From assembly GCA_032718475.1 (NCBI GenBank), contig JAUCBJ010003768.1:44963-108962 (forward strand): DNA of 64,000 bases. The letters are read 5' to 3'. The notes under the pieces were generated by a model. That model did not search any database and was not told the origin of the DNA. It worked only from the letters and a program-made list of their open reading frames with translations. A program made the translations under genes and the position numbers. Positions 1-13,418 of this stretch are shown piece after piece. Numbering within the stretch: the stretch's first letter is position 1; each line of letters begins with the position of its first letter. Origin of the DNA: Nemertoderma westbladi. Lineage: Eukaryota; Xenacoelomorpha; Nemertodermatida; Nemertodermatidae.

Positions 1-367
1 GTTGTACAAGAGGGGGTCATATTGACCCCCCCCCCCCCCCCCCCCCTCTAAAATCTACAAATTTTTACGAAAACGTCTGATTTTTTGTTTGTACGTAGGT
101 ATCACTAGTCAGGATACGACCGAGAAAAAAAAATTTCGAAAAAATGTACTGGGGTGGTTATATTGCAGCACCAAAATTACAAGTAGTGCACAATTTTCAG
201 AAAATTTGAAAGTTACATTTTTCGTCTAATTGTTTTTCAATACAGGTTTTCTGGGGCGCAAAATACATTGAAAAATATTTAAAAATGATATGATTACTAT
301 AAATGGCTGTTTAGTCCTCTCTGCGTAGGAAAAAAATGAAAAAAACAAGTAACCAGCACTTTTCAGT
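1..367. repeat. Direct-repeat block, copy 1
   Basis: This block matches 4917-5273 almost base for base. It opens with a G-run/C-run palindrome built around GGGGTCATATTGACCCC and ends at a shared CAGTTAG, after which the two copies diverge. The two copies flank the 162-bp repeats and the satellite. They could be the terminal direct repeats of one mobile element or a segmental duplication; no coding capacity is visible. Confidence 0.75.
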
Positions 368-469
368 TAGAACACAAAATTTTAAATTCACTTATACGAT
401 GCTATAAATTCACATTTTCAGGTTTTCTAGGGCGCTGATTCTAATGGAATACATTTCTAAAATGCCCCA

Positions 470-1310
470 TCATTGCAACTTGTATTTTTCGGCGTAATTT
501 GGCAAATTTTGGTGCTAGGACCAAATTTCGTACCCATCACCAAAAAGTACAAGTTTGCGATGTCCAGTGCTGTTTTTATTGATTCCATCGGATTCAGGAC
601 CCTCATACACCCGTATAACGCAATAAACAAGATGATACTATCTAATGATCAATTTGCTTATTTTCCAAAATTTAGTGCTGGCACAACAATTTTCACCCAC
701 CGGCGAAAAATACAAGTTTGAAAACTCTTATGAAATTTTTACTGATTCCATTGAATTCAGAACCCTCACAAACCCGTATAACGCAAGAAACAAGGTGACA
801 CAATCAATTTATATATTTGATGGTTTTCAAAATTTGGTGCTAGCACCACATTTTGCACCCACTTTCGAAAAATACAATTTTGAGATGCCTAGTTCGAAAA
901 TTATATATTCCATTCAATTCAGAATAGCCATAAACCTCTAAAACGCAAGAAATAAATTGTCACAAACAATTTTATCAATTAAATGGATTTTCAAAATTTC
1001 GTGCTAGCACCAAAATTTGCACCCACCACCGAAAAATACAAGTTTGATACGCTTGGTGCAACTCGTATATATTTCATCGAAACCAGAACCCCAAAAAACC
1101 CCAATTGCGTAAAAAACAAGTTTCACACAATCAATTTACAAAATTGACATATTTCAAAATTTGGTGCTGGCACCAAAAATTGGCACCCGCCGAAAAAAAC
1201 AAGTTTGAAATTTTTAAATCAATTTATATGAATTCCATCCAATTTCTAACACCAAAAAACCGGTGTAAATCAAAAATAGAGATGTTACAATTCATATTTA
1301 ATGAAATGTA
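470..1310. repeat. Diverged ~162-bp tandem repeat, about five copies
   Basis: A recurring core (a GCACCCACC-type motif, then GAAAAATACAAGTTTGA, then an ATTCCATCGAATTCAG-like segment) appears near 525, 681, 846, 1010 and 1171, giving a period of about 162 bp with considerable divergence. Short open frames here are by-products of the repeat. From 1311 to 1540 I see no gene; a GGGGTCATATTGACCCC palindrome recurs at about 1501-1517. Confidence 0.7.
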
Positions 1311-1540
1311 ACTTTCAAAAAACGTCTCAAAAAAGTGCCAAAAGTAGGGTTAAAATATGGTGCTATAACTCGAAAACTACCCAATATTTTTGAAAACGGT
1401 TTTCACTACTAGGAAGACAATAGATTTTTAGGAAAAGTAATAAAATTTCAGATTCCCAACTGCGTTTGTTTCAGAATTATAATAAAAAAACCACGGGGGG
1501 GGGGTCATATTGACCCCCCCCCCCCCGGGTTTAATAGGGT

Positions 1541-4500
1541 TAATCAAACTTGCAATTAATAATACTTATTCAAACTTGCAATTAATAATACTTAATCAAA
1601 CTTGCAATTAATAATACTTATTCAAACTTGCAATTAATAATACTTAATCAAACTTGCAATTAATAATACTTATTCAAACTTGCAATTAATAATACTTAAT
1701 CAAACTTGCAATTAATAATACTTAATCAAACTTGCACTTAATAATACTTAATCAAACTTGCAATTAATAATACTTAGGCCTAATAAAACTTGCAATTAAT
1801 AATACTTAGGCCTAATCAAACTTGCAATTAATAATACTTAATCAAACTTGCACTTAATAACATTTAATCAAACTTGCAATTAATAATACTTAGGCCTAAT
1901 AAAACTTGCAATTATTAACATTTAATCAAACTTGCAATTAATAACATTTAATCAAACTTGCAATTAATAATACTTATTCAAACTTGCAATTAATAATACT
2001 TAATCAAACTTGCACTTAATAACACTTAATCATAATACTTAATCAAACTTACACTTAATAGTACTTAACCAAACTTGCACTTAATAATACTTAATCAAAC
2101 TTGCAATTAATAATACTTAATCAAACTTGCAATTAATAATACTTAGGCCTAATCAAACTTGCACTTAATAACACTTAATCAAACTTGCAATTAATAATAC
2201 TTAATCAAACTTGCACTTAACCAAACTTGCAATCAATAATACTTATTCAAACTTGCAATTAATAATACTTAATCAAATTTGCAATTAATAATACTTATTC
2301 AAACTTGCAATTAATAATACTTAATCAAACTTGCAATTAATAATACTTAATCAAACTTGCACTTAATAATACTTAATCAAACTTGCAATTAATAATACTT
2401 AGGCCTAATAAAACTTGCAATTGATAATACTTAGGCCTAATAAAACTTGCAATTAATAATACTTAATCAAACTTGCACTTATCCAAACTTGCAATTAATA
2501 ATACTTAATCAAACTTGCACTTAACCAAACTTGCAATCAATAATACTTATTCAAACTTGCAATTAATAATACTTAATCAAACTTGCAATTACTAATACTT
2601 AGGCCTAATAAAACTTGTAATTGATAATACTTAGGCCTAATAAAACTTGCAATTAATAATACTTAGGCCTAATAAAACTTGCAATTAATAATACTTAATC
2701 AAACTTGCACTTATCCAAACTTGCAATTAATAATACTTAATCAAACTTGCACTTAACCAAACTTGCAATCAATAATACTTATTCAAACTTGCAATTAATA
2801 ATACTTAATCAAATTTGCAATTAATAATACTTATTCAAACTTGCAATTAATAATACTTAATCAAACTTGCAATTAATAATACTTAATCAAACTTGCACTT
2901 AATAATACTTAATCAAACTTGCAATTAATAATACTTAGGCCTAATAAAACTTGCAATTGATAATACTTAGGCCTAATAAAACTTGCACTTATCCAAACTT
3001 GCAATTAATAATACTTAATCAAACTTGCACTTAACCAAACTTGCAATCAATAATACTTATTCAAACTTGCAATTAATAATACTTAGGCCTAATAAAACTT
3101 GCAATTAATAATACTTAGGCCTAATAAAACTTGCAATTAATAATACTTAGACCTAATAAAACTTGCAATTAATAACACTTAATCAAACTTGCACTTAATA
3201 ATACTTAATCAAACTTGCAATTAATAATACTTAGGCCTAATAAAACTTGCAATTAATAATACTTAGGCCTAATCAAACTTGCAATTAATAATACTTAATC
3301 AAACTTGCACTTAATAACATTTAATCAAACTTGCAATTAATAATACTTAGGCCTAATAAAACTTGCAATTATTAACATTTAATCAAACTTGCAATTAATA
3401 ACATTTAATCAAACTTGCAATTAATAATACTTATTCAAACTTGCAATTAATAATACTTAATCAAACTTGCACTTAATAACACTTAATCATAATACTTAAT
3501 CAAACTTACACTTAATAGTACTTAACCAAACTTGCACTTAATAATACTTAATCAAACTTGCAATTAATAATACTTAATCAAACTTGCAATTAATAATACT
3601 TAGGCCTAATCAAACTTGCACTTAATAACACTTAATCAAACTTGCAATTAATAATACATAATCAAACTTGCACTTAAACAAACTTGCAATCAATAATACT
3701 TATTCAAACTTGCAATTAATAATACTTAATCAAATTTGCAATTAATAATACTTATTCAAACTTGCAATTAATAATACTTAATCAAACTTGCAATTAATAA
3801 TACTTAATCAAACTTGCACTTAATAATACTTAATCAAACTTGCAATTAATAATACTTAGGCCTAATAAAACTTGCAATTGATAATACTTAGGCCTAATAA
3901 AACTTGCAATTAATAATACTTAATCAAACTTGCACTTATCCAAACTTGCAATTAATAATACTTAATCAAACTTGCACTTAACCAAACTTGCAATCAATAA
4001 TACTTATTCAAACTTGCAATTAATAATACTTAATCAAACTTGCAATTACTAATACTTAGGCCTAATAAAACTTGTAATTGATAATACTTAGGCCTAATAA
4101 AACTTGCAATTAATAATACTTAGGCCTAATAAAACTTGCAATTAATAATACTTAATCAAACTTGCACTTATCCAAACTTGCAATTAATAATACTTAATCA
4201 AACTTGCACTTAACCAAACTTGCAATCAATAATACTTATTCAAACTTGCAATTAATAATACTTAATCAAATTTGCAATTAATAATACTTATTCAAACTTG
4301 CAATTAATAATACTTAATCAAACTTGCAATTAATAATACTTAATCAAACTTGCACTTAATAATACTTAATCAAACTTGCAATTAATAATACTTAGGCCTA
4401 ATAAAACTTGCAATTGATAATACTTAGGCCTAATAAAACTTGCACTTATCCAAACTTGCAATTAATAATACTTAATCAAACTTGCACTTAACCAAACTTG

Positions 4501-4890
4501 CAATCAATAATACTTATTCAAACTTGCAATTAATAATACTTAGGCCTAATAAAACTTGCAATTAATAATACTTAGGCCTAATAAAACTTGCAATTAATAA
4601 TACTTAGGCCTAATAAAACTTGCAATTAATAACACTTAATCAAACTTGCAATTAATAATACTTATTCAAACTTGCAATTAATAATACTTAATCAAACTTG
4701 CAATTAATAATACTTATTCAAACTTGCAATTAATAATACTTAATCAAACTTACACTTAATAATACTTAATCAAACTTGCAATTAATAATACTTAGGCCTA
4801 ATAAAACTTGCAATTAATAATACTTAGGCCTAATAAAACTTGCAATTAATAATACTTAGGCCTAATAAAACTTGCAATTAATAACACTTA
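1541..4890. repeat. AT-rich satellite array with 1,457-bp higher-order repeat
   Basis: Basic units are about 26 bp (AATCAAACTTGCAATTAAT plus AATACTT) with a 32-bp variant carrying AGGCCTAATAAAA. Rare variants recur at a fixed spacing: ATTATTAACA at 1911 and 3368, and ACTAATACTT before AGGCC at 2591 and 4048, both 1,457 bp apart. The array is therefore about 2.3 copies of a higher-order unit. It is bounded by AATAGGGTTAA on the left and TTAACCCTATT on the right, which are reverse complements. The same satellite occurs at 12071-12837. Confidence 0.9.
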
Positions 4891-4916
4891 ACCCTATTAG
4901 TACCGGGCTATAAAAT

Positions 4917-5273
4917 GTTGTACAAGGGGGGGTCATATTGACCCCCCCCCCCTCTAAAATCTACAAATTTTTACGAAAACGTCTGATTTTTTGTTTGTAC
5001 GTAGGTATCACTAGTCAGGATACGACCGAAAAAAAAAAATTTCGAAAAAATGTACTGGGGTGGTTATATTGCAGCACCAAAATTACAAGTAGTGCACAAT
5101 TTTCAGAAAATTTGAAAGTTACATTTTTCGTCTAATTGTTTTTCAATACAGGTTTTCTGGGGCGCAAAATACATTGAAAAATATTTAAAAATGATATGAT
5201 TACTATAAATGGCTGTTTAGTCCTCTCTGCGTAGGAAAAAAATGAAAAAAACAAGTACCAGCACTTTTCAGTT
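4917..5273. repeat. Direct-repeat block, copy 2
   Basis: Second copy of the block at 1-367. Its right edge abuts the truncated end of the BEL/Pao protease frame at about 5272, so the block-satellite assembly has probably replaced or interrupted the downstream part of that retrotransposon. Confidence 0.75.
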
Positions 5274-8200
5274 AGTTACTAAAGTCCTTGGTGGCCGCAA
5301 AAGTCAAATCCTTAAAGGGTAACAAAGACCTCTCCTTTTCGCTGTGTTGCGATTTCGGAAGAAGAGTGTCTAAGTTTAACTTAACTCGTGTCACTGGTAT
5401 TGCACGTTGTCCGTGCATACTACTTACGGTGTAACTGACATGCTTACCTTGTCTGAGATCCGTCACGACATCAGCTATCTGCTCATCCACGTAGCTGTGA
5501 GATGAGGCTGAATCCAGGATAGCGTAGATTCTCTTGCTCCCTTTTGTGCCAGTAATCTTAATCGGAATTACGCTGAAACCCTTTAGTTGGTCAGTCGTCA
5601 GAAGCGCGATCGATGGTTGTTCGTCTCCATCTGAATATACGTCGTCGTCTTCCGACTCTTCGTCCGACGATCCGGATTGTTCTGAGAAGCAATCCTTAAT
5701 ATGTGTCACGAAGGTTGGAGTCGTTTTCGATTCTCGATTCTTGTAGGCCGTATTACATTTCGCTGCTGCTTCCGGGTGTTCCCTGGCGAAGCGTTTTGTC
5801 GGCGTGTGGCTGTCTGTGTGGAGCAGACCGTCATGGTTGCATCCACAGGATGGACAAGTGTCGGTATTTGGGCAATCTTTGCGGACGTGTCCGTGTCGCG
5901 TACACCGCCAACAAGAGTCCAATGGCCGTATCTGCAGCCGTCGTTCTTCCGAGTTTAACTCGCGAAACTGTCGACAACCTCTCAACTTGTGACCGATATA
6001 CCGCTTGCCTAAATGCTCGCAGTATTGGCAGCCGCTGAAGTCTGTACTGAGTTGCTGTCTAGTCTGTTTTATTCCAATGGGCGCAGATACCCTACTACCG
6101 TCCGAGAATTGTCGTGTTTCCGTCGATGTGGCGTAAGTGGCCGTCTTGGTGGATGTTGTCTGGGGTTTTTGTCGGTTTGAGGATGGCAAGGTGATTCCTT
6201 CTGCTACGATGTGCTGGTCAGTGTAGTTGGATCGAGTTTCTACCACTGCTTCCCTGGATATCAAAAGGTACACATCTTCCAGTTTTAAGAATCCACCCCG
6301 CTCTTCCCGCTGGTATTCGATCTTCCTCCACTCCCGACGAAGTCGATGGTGGAGTCGTCCTATGATCTTTAATAGGACTGTAGGGGTATTCCCGTAGTCA
6401 AGTTGTCCAATGGATCTCAAAGTAGTGATAGCGTTCTTTATTTCGTCAGCCAGTTTCAATAAGTCGACGGGTTTAGTAATAGCCCCTCCCTTACAGAGTT
6501 CCTCTATCACTGACCTGGCCATGCTGACTGTACCTCCGTAGATCGAAGTTAAACGATCGTACGCTAGTTCGAAGGCGTCCGGTACACCAACGAAGGTCTC
6601 CGCCAAACGTTTAGGTTCTCCCGACAACGTTTGAAGCAGGTAATTAAACTTCTCCCGTGATGTAAAGGCGCACACGGCGATCTGAGATTCGATATAGTCT
6701 ACGAAAGTGTGCCAGTGTTTTGAGCTACCGGAAAACTTAGGTGGTTGTTGCACCGGTAGTCCTTGTCTAGCTGCGAATTTCGCTATTTCTTCTGCAACGT
6801 TCAGAGTTTCGCATCCTTGGTTGGTAATCTGGTTGATGTCCCTTCTTGGCGCTTTTCCCTGATATGCTGTGTTTTTTGAAGGTACCTGTCCTTGTGGTTC
6901 CTTCGGGTGTCTATTGTGTTCGAATTCAGTATTCCTCGAACTATCGGTTTGAACTTCCTCCAGACGTTCTTCAATCTGAGCCAACTTGTTAACAACTGGT
7001 CGCAGGATGTCGGCGAACTGTTGTGTACTGATTGCGTCCGTTGGTTGTAACGCCTTCTGTGTTGGTGTATTTCGTGGAGGATTGTCTACAAAGGAGTTGT
7101 CTGAACGCTCGCGTTTATATTCATCGGCCACCCCTGTTCTAAATACCTCGCGTTTCGGGTAATCCGATTCGCTCGAAGCACTACTATCATCTGGATATGG
7201 TGGTCGACGTGCTCGCGTCCGTTGCGTCGTACGAATTCTAACGTTTCGTTTTGGAACATCGTCCACTGATCTCCGTTGTTCGGTAGGCTCACAAGTCTTC
7301 CTCGAAGTCGTAGATTGGGATGTAAACTGGTTGAACGGTCGCGTATCCACTGTTCTCCGTTGTTCGGTAGGCTCACAAGTCTTCCTCGAAGTCGTAGATT
7401 GCGATGTAAACTGGTTGAACGGTCGCGTATCCACTGTTCTCCGTTGTTCGGTAGGCTCACAAGTCTTCCTCGAAGTCGTAGATTGCGATGTAAACTGGTT
7501 GAACGGTGGTCGGACGACAGCGTTTGAATCCAAAGGCCTTGTAGGCCTAAACGTCATTGGGTACGTGTAGTGCGTAACGAGTTTTGGTGTCGAAGGTGGA
7601 CTCACCTGTTTTGTCGTCAGTAGTGCAGGTCCAGTCAACAAACTACTACGATCTGTAATCGGTGGGTTACTTACCTTGACTTTCAAAATAGGCGACGACG
7701 TTGCTCTTGACGGTATGAATTTGTCCGGAATAACCAACCTGTGTTCCGTCGCACCATGGATAGGAGAAATATCACTACTACCCGCAATCGAAACAGGTTC
7801 CTTAGTTGTAACTGGTGCGAACATAGGGGTTACTTGAGGGAATCTTTGACATAAGTCTTTAACTAATTGTTGTTCCCGTCCAGGTGCTCCTATCGAACCT
7901 TCCTTCATTCGTTCCTGGATTTGGCGGTGCCTTACCTCTATCTGGTCCAAATCATGTCCGTCACGAGATCTCATCGATCGATCGCGGGCTAGAAGATCCA
8001 GATTTTCCTTGGCTTCGGCTAATTCTCTCGCCTTCTTCTCAAGTTCGAAACGAAGTTTAACTTCCTTTTCTCGTTGTTCCGTTTGTTGTTGTTGCGCCTC
8101 GAACTCCGCTTGTCGTATAGCTGATTGAGCTTTTATTTGCCGTGTCTTCATCTCGACTCTGGCTTCTGAAACTAACCTTTTTCTTTCTAACTCTGCCGCT

Positions 8201-9354
8201 GCCGTTTGTCACTCTAACTCGGCTGCTGCCGTTCGTTGCGCTAACTCGGCTGCCGCCGTTTGTCGCTCTAACTCGGCCGCTGCCACTGCCGTTTGTCGCT
8301 CTAACTCGGCTGCTGCCGTTCGTTGCGCTAACTCGGCTGCCGCCGCTTGTTGGGCAATGTCCAACTCTAACCTTTCCATTTCGGCTGCTTCGAGTTCGGC
8401 TTGTTCCTGCAGATGAGAGATTCTCGCTACATTCGCAACACGTATTTTCTCTTCCTCTACCGCTGCTTGTATCATTAGCAGTTGAGTTTGTTCTTCCATT
8501 TCGTGTTGCTGTCTGTAGAACTGTTTCTGTTGTCGAGCAACTTCTGACGTGACCATACTTCCCTCGCCAATTTCGCTACGAATACTTACCAACGATTGAT
8601 CCAGTATTCCCGGTGCCGATTCGATTCGTACGGGTGAAGTTTCCCTCGTATATTCCGGCACGGTTTCCAAATCGCCGACGTCTTCGCCGCACATACGTAA
8701 GTGGTCCGTCAGATGTTTAAATTGTCCATCTAGCCTATACAGTTCCTGTTCTTGCTCGGGTTGTAATAATTCGTCCGAAACTGACTCACCTAACAACTGG
8801 TCTGCTTGTTCCTGTTGTATCTGTCTAATCGTCGACTTAAACTGAATCAGTTTCTCTCTAGCGATCATTAGTTTCTCAAGGATTCTAAGTTGTGTGTCCA
8901 TATCCTGTCTCTGTCTAGCTAGATCTTGTAGACCAATTAGGTTATCTACGGACTTATGTACTTTACTCTGTACTCTTACCTGTAAAGTGTAGAACTCGAA
9001 CCGAGACATCGGAGCGGTCAACTCGTCTAATATGCGTTGGCCTTCTCCAATACTCCTGGTTATATGCGCCATGTAACCGCCGACGCTTCTAACCACACTT
9101 TCTGTGCTTCCTACTGAACTTACCATGTCCGTTTCCCTGTATCTAGGTTGCGGAACAGTTAGAAAGTCCTCGGTCCTGCCGTCGCCTCGTACTACGGCAT
9201 CCGGTACTCCCGTTGGATGTACTGGTGACGCACACGGTGTAGGTTCGGTAGGCTCGCGAGTCTTCCCCTGTAGTTCTTCCGCTGCTGACTTATCCGCGTC
9301 ACATGAGTCATAGTCGGTAGGTGTATTCTTCGTATAGTCTTGTTTGTCACTCAT
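5272..9354 (-). pseudogene. BEL/Pao-type LTR retrotransposon gag-protease, disrupted
   Basis: One reading frame of about 1,360 codons, starting at ATG 9354-9352, is interrupted by a TGA at 8211-8209. Order in the protein: a coiled-coil N-terminal half with ELERQTAAA-type repeats (about 8350-8200); three 28-residue repeats (84 bp each, about 7255-7510); a Gag region of the type seen in Pao elements (about 6740-6450); a zinc knuckle CWRCTRHGHVRKDC followed by a second Cys cluster (about 5930-5830); and a retropepsin-like aspartic protease with ILDSASSHSYVD near 5480-5530. The active-site triad is DSA where DSG/DTG is usual. No reverse transcriptase, RNase H or integrase follows: the frame runs into the repeat block at 5272. 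The stop falls inside an ELER repeat where sister repeats have an Arg codon, so a single transition explains it. Judged non-autonomous and decayed; family assignment is from knuckle, protease and Gag layout only. Confidence 0.8.
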
Positions 9355-9438
9355 TTCGGTAGTTGTAAGTCAAGTAAAGTGAGTGTCAAAGTATCAAACT
9401 TACCGTATTTATATCTAAACGGTACTAATTACAGTCAT

Positions 9439-9561
9439 ATAAAATTAGCCTACCGGCCGATTTTATAGCAGATGGATAAAATTAGCCTAAACGGCCAATT
9501 TTACAGCAAATAAATGTCACGGAATAAGTATATAATAAAATTAGCCTAGCGGCCAATTTTA
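9439..9561. repeat. Three palindromic ~28-bp repeats upstream of the gag frame
   Basis: ATAAAATTAGCC...GGCCAATTTTAT occurs at 9439-9466, 9476-9503 and 9534-9561. Each copy is an imperfect palindrome able to form a short hairpin. They lie just 5' of the gag start on the minus strand and may belong to the leader of the BEL/Pao copy. Confidence 0.6.
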
Positions 9562-11861
9562 TAACAAATAAATCGGATAACGATATGCGTTATCAAAAGG
9601 TAAATTAAATACAATAATACGGACTAATTCAGCAATGAACAAAGAAATCATACGGAATGCATAAATACTTGAGACAGTGGAACCCACAATAATTTTAACT
9701 AATACGGTAATGCCTAACTTATTTATGCAACTTTTCGAACTCACCCACTCCAATAATTCTCCAGAAAAACAGATTCCCAGATACAAACCGGACGTGAACC
9801 TTTCCGTTTTTAACGTTGCGGACGAAGCGCGATTTTCCCAACCAAAGTTGTTGAGTTATCTATCTCCCAAACTTGCTAAACACGGTCTTGCTCCCGTTAC
9901 AGTCTAGAAATGAGTTCTGAATCCTGAAAAACAAAAGAGTTAGGTTTTACTTTTACGAAAAATGTTGTACCGGTACAATATGGTATTTAAACCCTTTTAA
10001 ACACCGGTATTCAATTCCAAAAAATATTTTACACGCGGTTCAAATCAAATTTTATTTCAAAAAATTAGCACTTAGCTAATCAAATATAAACTTTTACCTC
10101 CTCAAAATACAAAATTTTCAAATAACTTTAGTCCTACCGAACCTGAGTTCAGTAAAACATATTCCTACTATTTGAAGAGACAGTAACAATACCTGCAATA
10201 TCCTACTGTAAAGTTTGTGAATCAAATCATAAATCCGACCTTCTCACCAAAACAGTAAACTCTAAGTAAGCGAATATATTGCAGTATCGATCTCTTATAA
10301 CCGGTGAGGCAGAAAACAGTCTACGAGCAGACAAACTTCGATAAAACAAAATCCCGCGCAGCGAATCCTAAAATCAGGCTGACTCACTGACGGACTAAGA
10401 GGCTCGTATACTTTGCCGCGGTGTGATTTATATGGTTGGGCGAAAGGGACGCTAGCTAGGTGCAGAGATTTGGAGATGTCTAACTAGCGGGCAAAGCGCA
10501 GTACGGACAAAAGTTAATTTTATATATTTTGAGGTGTAAATAATTTCTAACGCGCGCGTGTGTTAATTCTAAACGGGCAAAGCAGTTTTGCTCCTTCATA
10601 TATATAATTACTGGGTACGGTGTGCATTTAACGAATATTCTAATTTTGTAACTTGTAGGTCCAATACTCACAAATGATAAGGCTCCTTCCCCTCTTGCGT
10701 ATTTCCAGGACTCAAATTCAGGCATAAGGTTAATGCTACGCCCAGAATTCGGCAATTTTAATTTACCAGGTCCCTAATACTAAGAAGAAATGTGTTAGTT
10801 TACTACAGTAGGCGTACGGGTACTAATAGCTAGCCTGGCGTCCTATCTAGAATTTTGGTTACCTAGGTGGGCTTGGTAACTTCCTATCAGGACGTTGGCG
10901 GGGACACGGTAGATGTTAGTATATCCCTAATAGCCTCAATTTATTTGCGCCTAGTCGTAAACTGCCCTACCGCCTGAACGGTACAATCCTAATTCAGGTG
11001 AAACACAGCAACCCTCCTAGCCTACAAGTTCTAATGCAATGGACACCGTTGTACTACAAATAGTCGCAAACGCACCTGCACTTAGCAAGAATTAGGCGTA
11101 CAGTTTGCTGCACCCTACCAATGTGTATGCTTCGTACCAGTGTGCCTACGTCCTATCTGCGTACTAGTATCTCTGCCTGCTCTCTCCCTCCCCCCGTAGG
11201 AATATGAAGGTCTACTGCGGTTTTTCCTGAATTAAGACAGTACAGTCCGTAAATGATATTTTAGGCGTACAGCGTGTCACTACTTCTACCTTTGATCTTT
11301 GGTCTTACGCTTAGGTAGCAAGGCATCGAACGCTGTCTAACCTTTCAGGCGATGGGCGAATAACTAAGATGGTATTGCGGGTTGTCTCCTGTCTACATTC
11401 CCTTGATGTTCCCGTTCATTGCTGCGGCCCGATCTCTAGCCGGCCATCCTGTTCCTAAGTGTGTTCACCGTAGTGAATCATGGTGAAAAGAAAAGGCAGG
11501 TAGCGGTATTTCTGGATTTATTGCAGATAATAATACAAAATGTAATCTGAAAACTAATGACAGAATAAACAAATATCAGATAACTCAGAATAATTGTGTA
11601 AGTGAAGAGTGTGAGAGTATAATTGAATAACTAATGAACAAATCGCACCTTTATATAGCAAATTTGTGCTGCAATCAATCGAGAACATTCTATAATTATA
11701 TTGGGTTTTTAAAGATAACCATTGGTCCAGCTAATATATAACTTGCACGACATTGGTTACAATCTAATAACTGCAGTCTCATTGGTTAATCTAGGTACAG
11801 ACAAATGCAATTTAATTTGTAGCGGTCAATTTAAATGAGTTGAAATTCTGCACAAAAAATA
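9562..11861 (-). other. Unassigned region, possible LTR/leader of the BEL/Pao copy
   Basis: No convincing gene is visible. On the minus strand a TATATAA-type box lies at 11651-11658, upstream of the gag frame, which would fit an LTR promoter reading toward lower coordinates. I could not define LTR ends, a primer-binding site or a second LTR, so this is only a suggestion. Small open frames at 9677-9907 (+) and 10480-10755 (-) have no recognisable features. Confidence 0.25.
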
Positions 11862-11943
11862 ATTCGCACTTACTAGGATTCGAACTCAATACCTACTACG
11901 CATATAATTTCCAACGCTCTACCGACTGAGCTACTGAACCACT
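11862..11943 (-). mobile_element. tRNA-derived SINE head or tRNA pseudogene
   Basis: Read on the minus strand, the segment has a box A-like TAGCTCAGTCGGTAGAGC and a box B-like GAGTTCGAATCC at tRNA spacing. The acceptor stem halves (GGTTCAG and the 3' flank) do not pair and the T stem is imperfect, so it is not a functional tRNA. A SINE promoter or tRNA pseudogene is the simplest reading. Confidence 0.6.
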
Positions 11944-12070
11944 TGACTAAACATCGTACAATAGATATAACAAATGCAAATGAGGACTCAAAGTAATCTT
12001 TTAGCAAAGTTAATTCGAATAAAATAAAATTTTAAAAATCCACGGCATTTAGGGAATATAATTCTATATT

Positions 12071-12837
12071 GCAATTAATAACATTTAATCAAACTTGCAA
12101 TTAATAATACTTATTCAAACTTGCAATTAATAAATCTTCATCAAACTTGCACTTAATAACACTTAATCATAATACTTAATCAAACTTACACTTAACAATA
12201 CTTAACCAAACTTGCACTTAATAATACTTAATCAAACTTGCAATTAATAATACTTAATCAAACTTGTAATTAATAATACTTAGGCCTAATCAAACTTGCA
12301 CTTAATAACACTTAATCAAACTTGCAATTGATAATACTTATTCAAACTTGCAATTAATAATACTTAATCAAACTTGCACTTAATAACACTTAATCAAACT
12401 TCAATTAATAATACTTAATCTAACTTACACTTAATAATACTTAACCAAACTTGCAATTAATAATACTTAATCAAACTTGCACTTAATAACACTTAATCAA
12501 ACTTGCAATTAATAATACTTAATCAAACTTACACTTAATAATACTTAACCAAACTTGCAATTAATAATACTTAATCAAACTTGCAATTAATACTACTTAG
12601 GCCTAATAAAACTTGCAATTAATCAAACTTGCACTTAATAACAATTTAATCAAACTTGCAATTAATAATACTTAATCAAACTTACACTTAATAATACTTA
12701 ACCAAACTTGCAATTAATAATACTTAGGCGTAATAAAACTTGCAATTAATATTACTTAATCAAATTTGCAATTAATAATACTTAATCAAACTTACACTTA
12801 ATAATACTTAATAAAACTTGCAATTAATAATACTTAA
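12071..12837. repeat. Second tract of the AATCAAACTTGCAATTAAT satellite
   Basis: Same 26/32-bp unit family as 1541-4890, including the AGGCCTAAT variant and the TTACACTTAATA variant, about 770 bp long and 7 kb away. The two tracts flank the BEL/Pao remnant. Confidence 0.9.
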
Positions 12838-13254
12838 AAGTAATATTGCTGCGATTATTTCATGCAGCACTAAAATATACAGGTATTCACAAAACTTCCT
12901 CACAGTTTCTGTGCACATGTTTGTGCCTGTTTGCACAGGTGCCGGTATGTTACATACCGGTATTTGAGGATCTGTAACTTTGTAGGATTTGTAAGCATTA
13001 CCAAACGAATGAAGATTGTTTGTAGGCCGAGAGCTCATACCGGTACGTCCTTCGAATCCTCGGCTGGGATTCCCATTGTTTGTAGGCTGAGAGCTAATAC
13101 CGGTACGTCCTTCCAACCCACGGCTGGGATTTCCCCAGTTTCCTTGTTGTGGCTGAGACGATGTAGGCCTCTTTAAAGACGAAACAAACTGGTTAAACGC
13201 TTCATCGTCATCAGAATCACTACCGGGCAGTATATATTTACCATTACACCACAT
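12838..13254 (-). CDS. Hypothetical low-complexity protein, possible single exon
   Basis: An open frame starts at ATG 13254-13252 and begins with an acidic patch (GSDSDDDEAF), followed by two copies of a 20-residue repeat of the type NPSRGxEGRTGxSSxPTNN. Its 3' end runs into the satellite and the last residues are repeat-encoded, so the true end is unknown. I do not recognise the product. It could be an exon, a decayed mobile-element gene, or a chance frame. Confidence 0.35.
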
Positions 13255-13418
13255 AATGGAATTGGATTTCAGTTTATGTTGATGATGGAGATTTATTGTT
13301 TGGTCACTTCGAGAGCAAATTAAATTAGTAGCAAATTAAACAACTGTTTCATTCAGACACATTAGACCTATGAAATAATCTTATAATATCATAGGACCAT
13401 AGGACCATATAATACCTT

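Noticed and set aside
1541-4890. CRISPR-like array
   Set aside because: No unique spacers between repeats, AT-rich satellite structure and a clearly eukaryotic context.
9671-9690. Primer-binding-site-like TGGGTTCCACTGTC on the minus strand for the BEL/Pao element
   Set aside because: It does not fit a normal tRNA 3' end and no LTR edge was found beside it.
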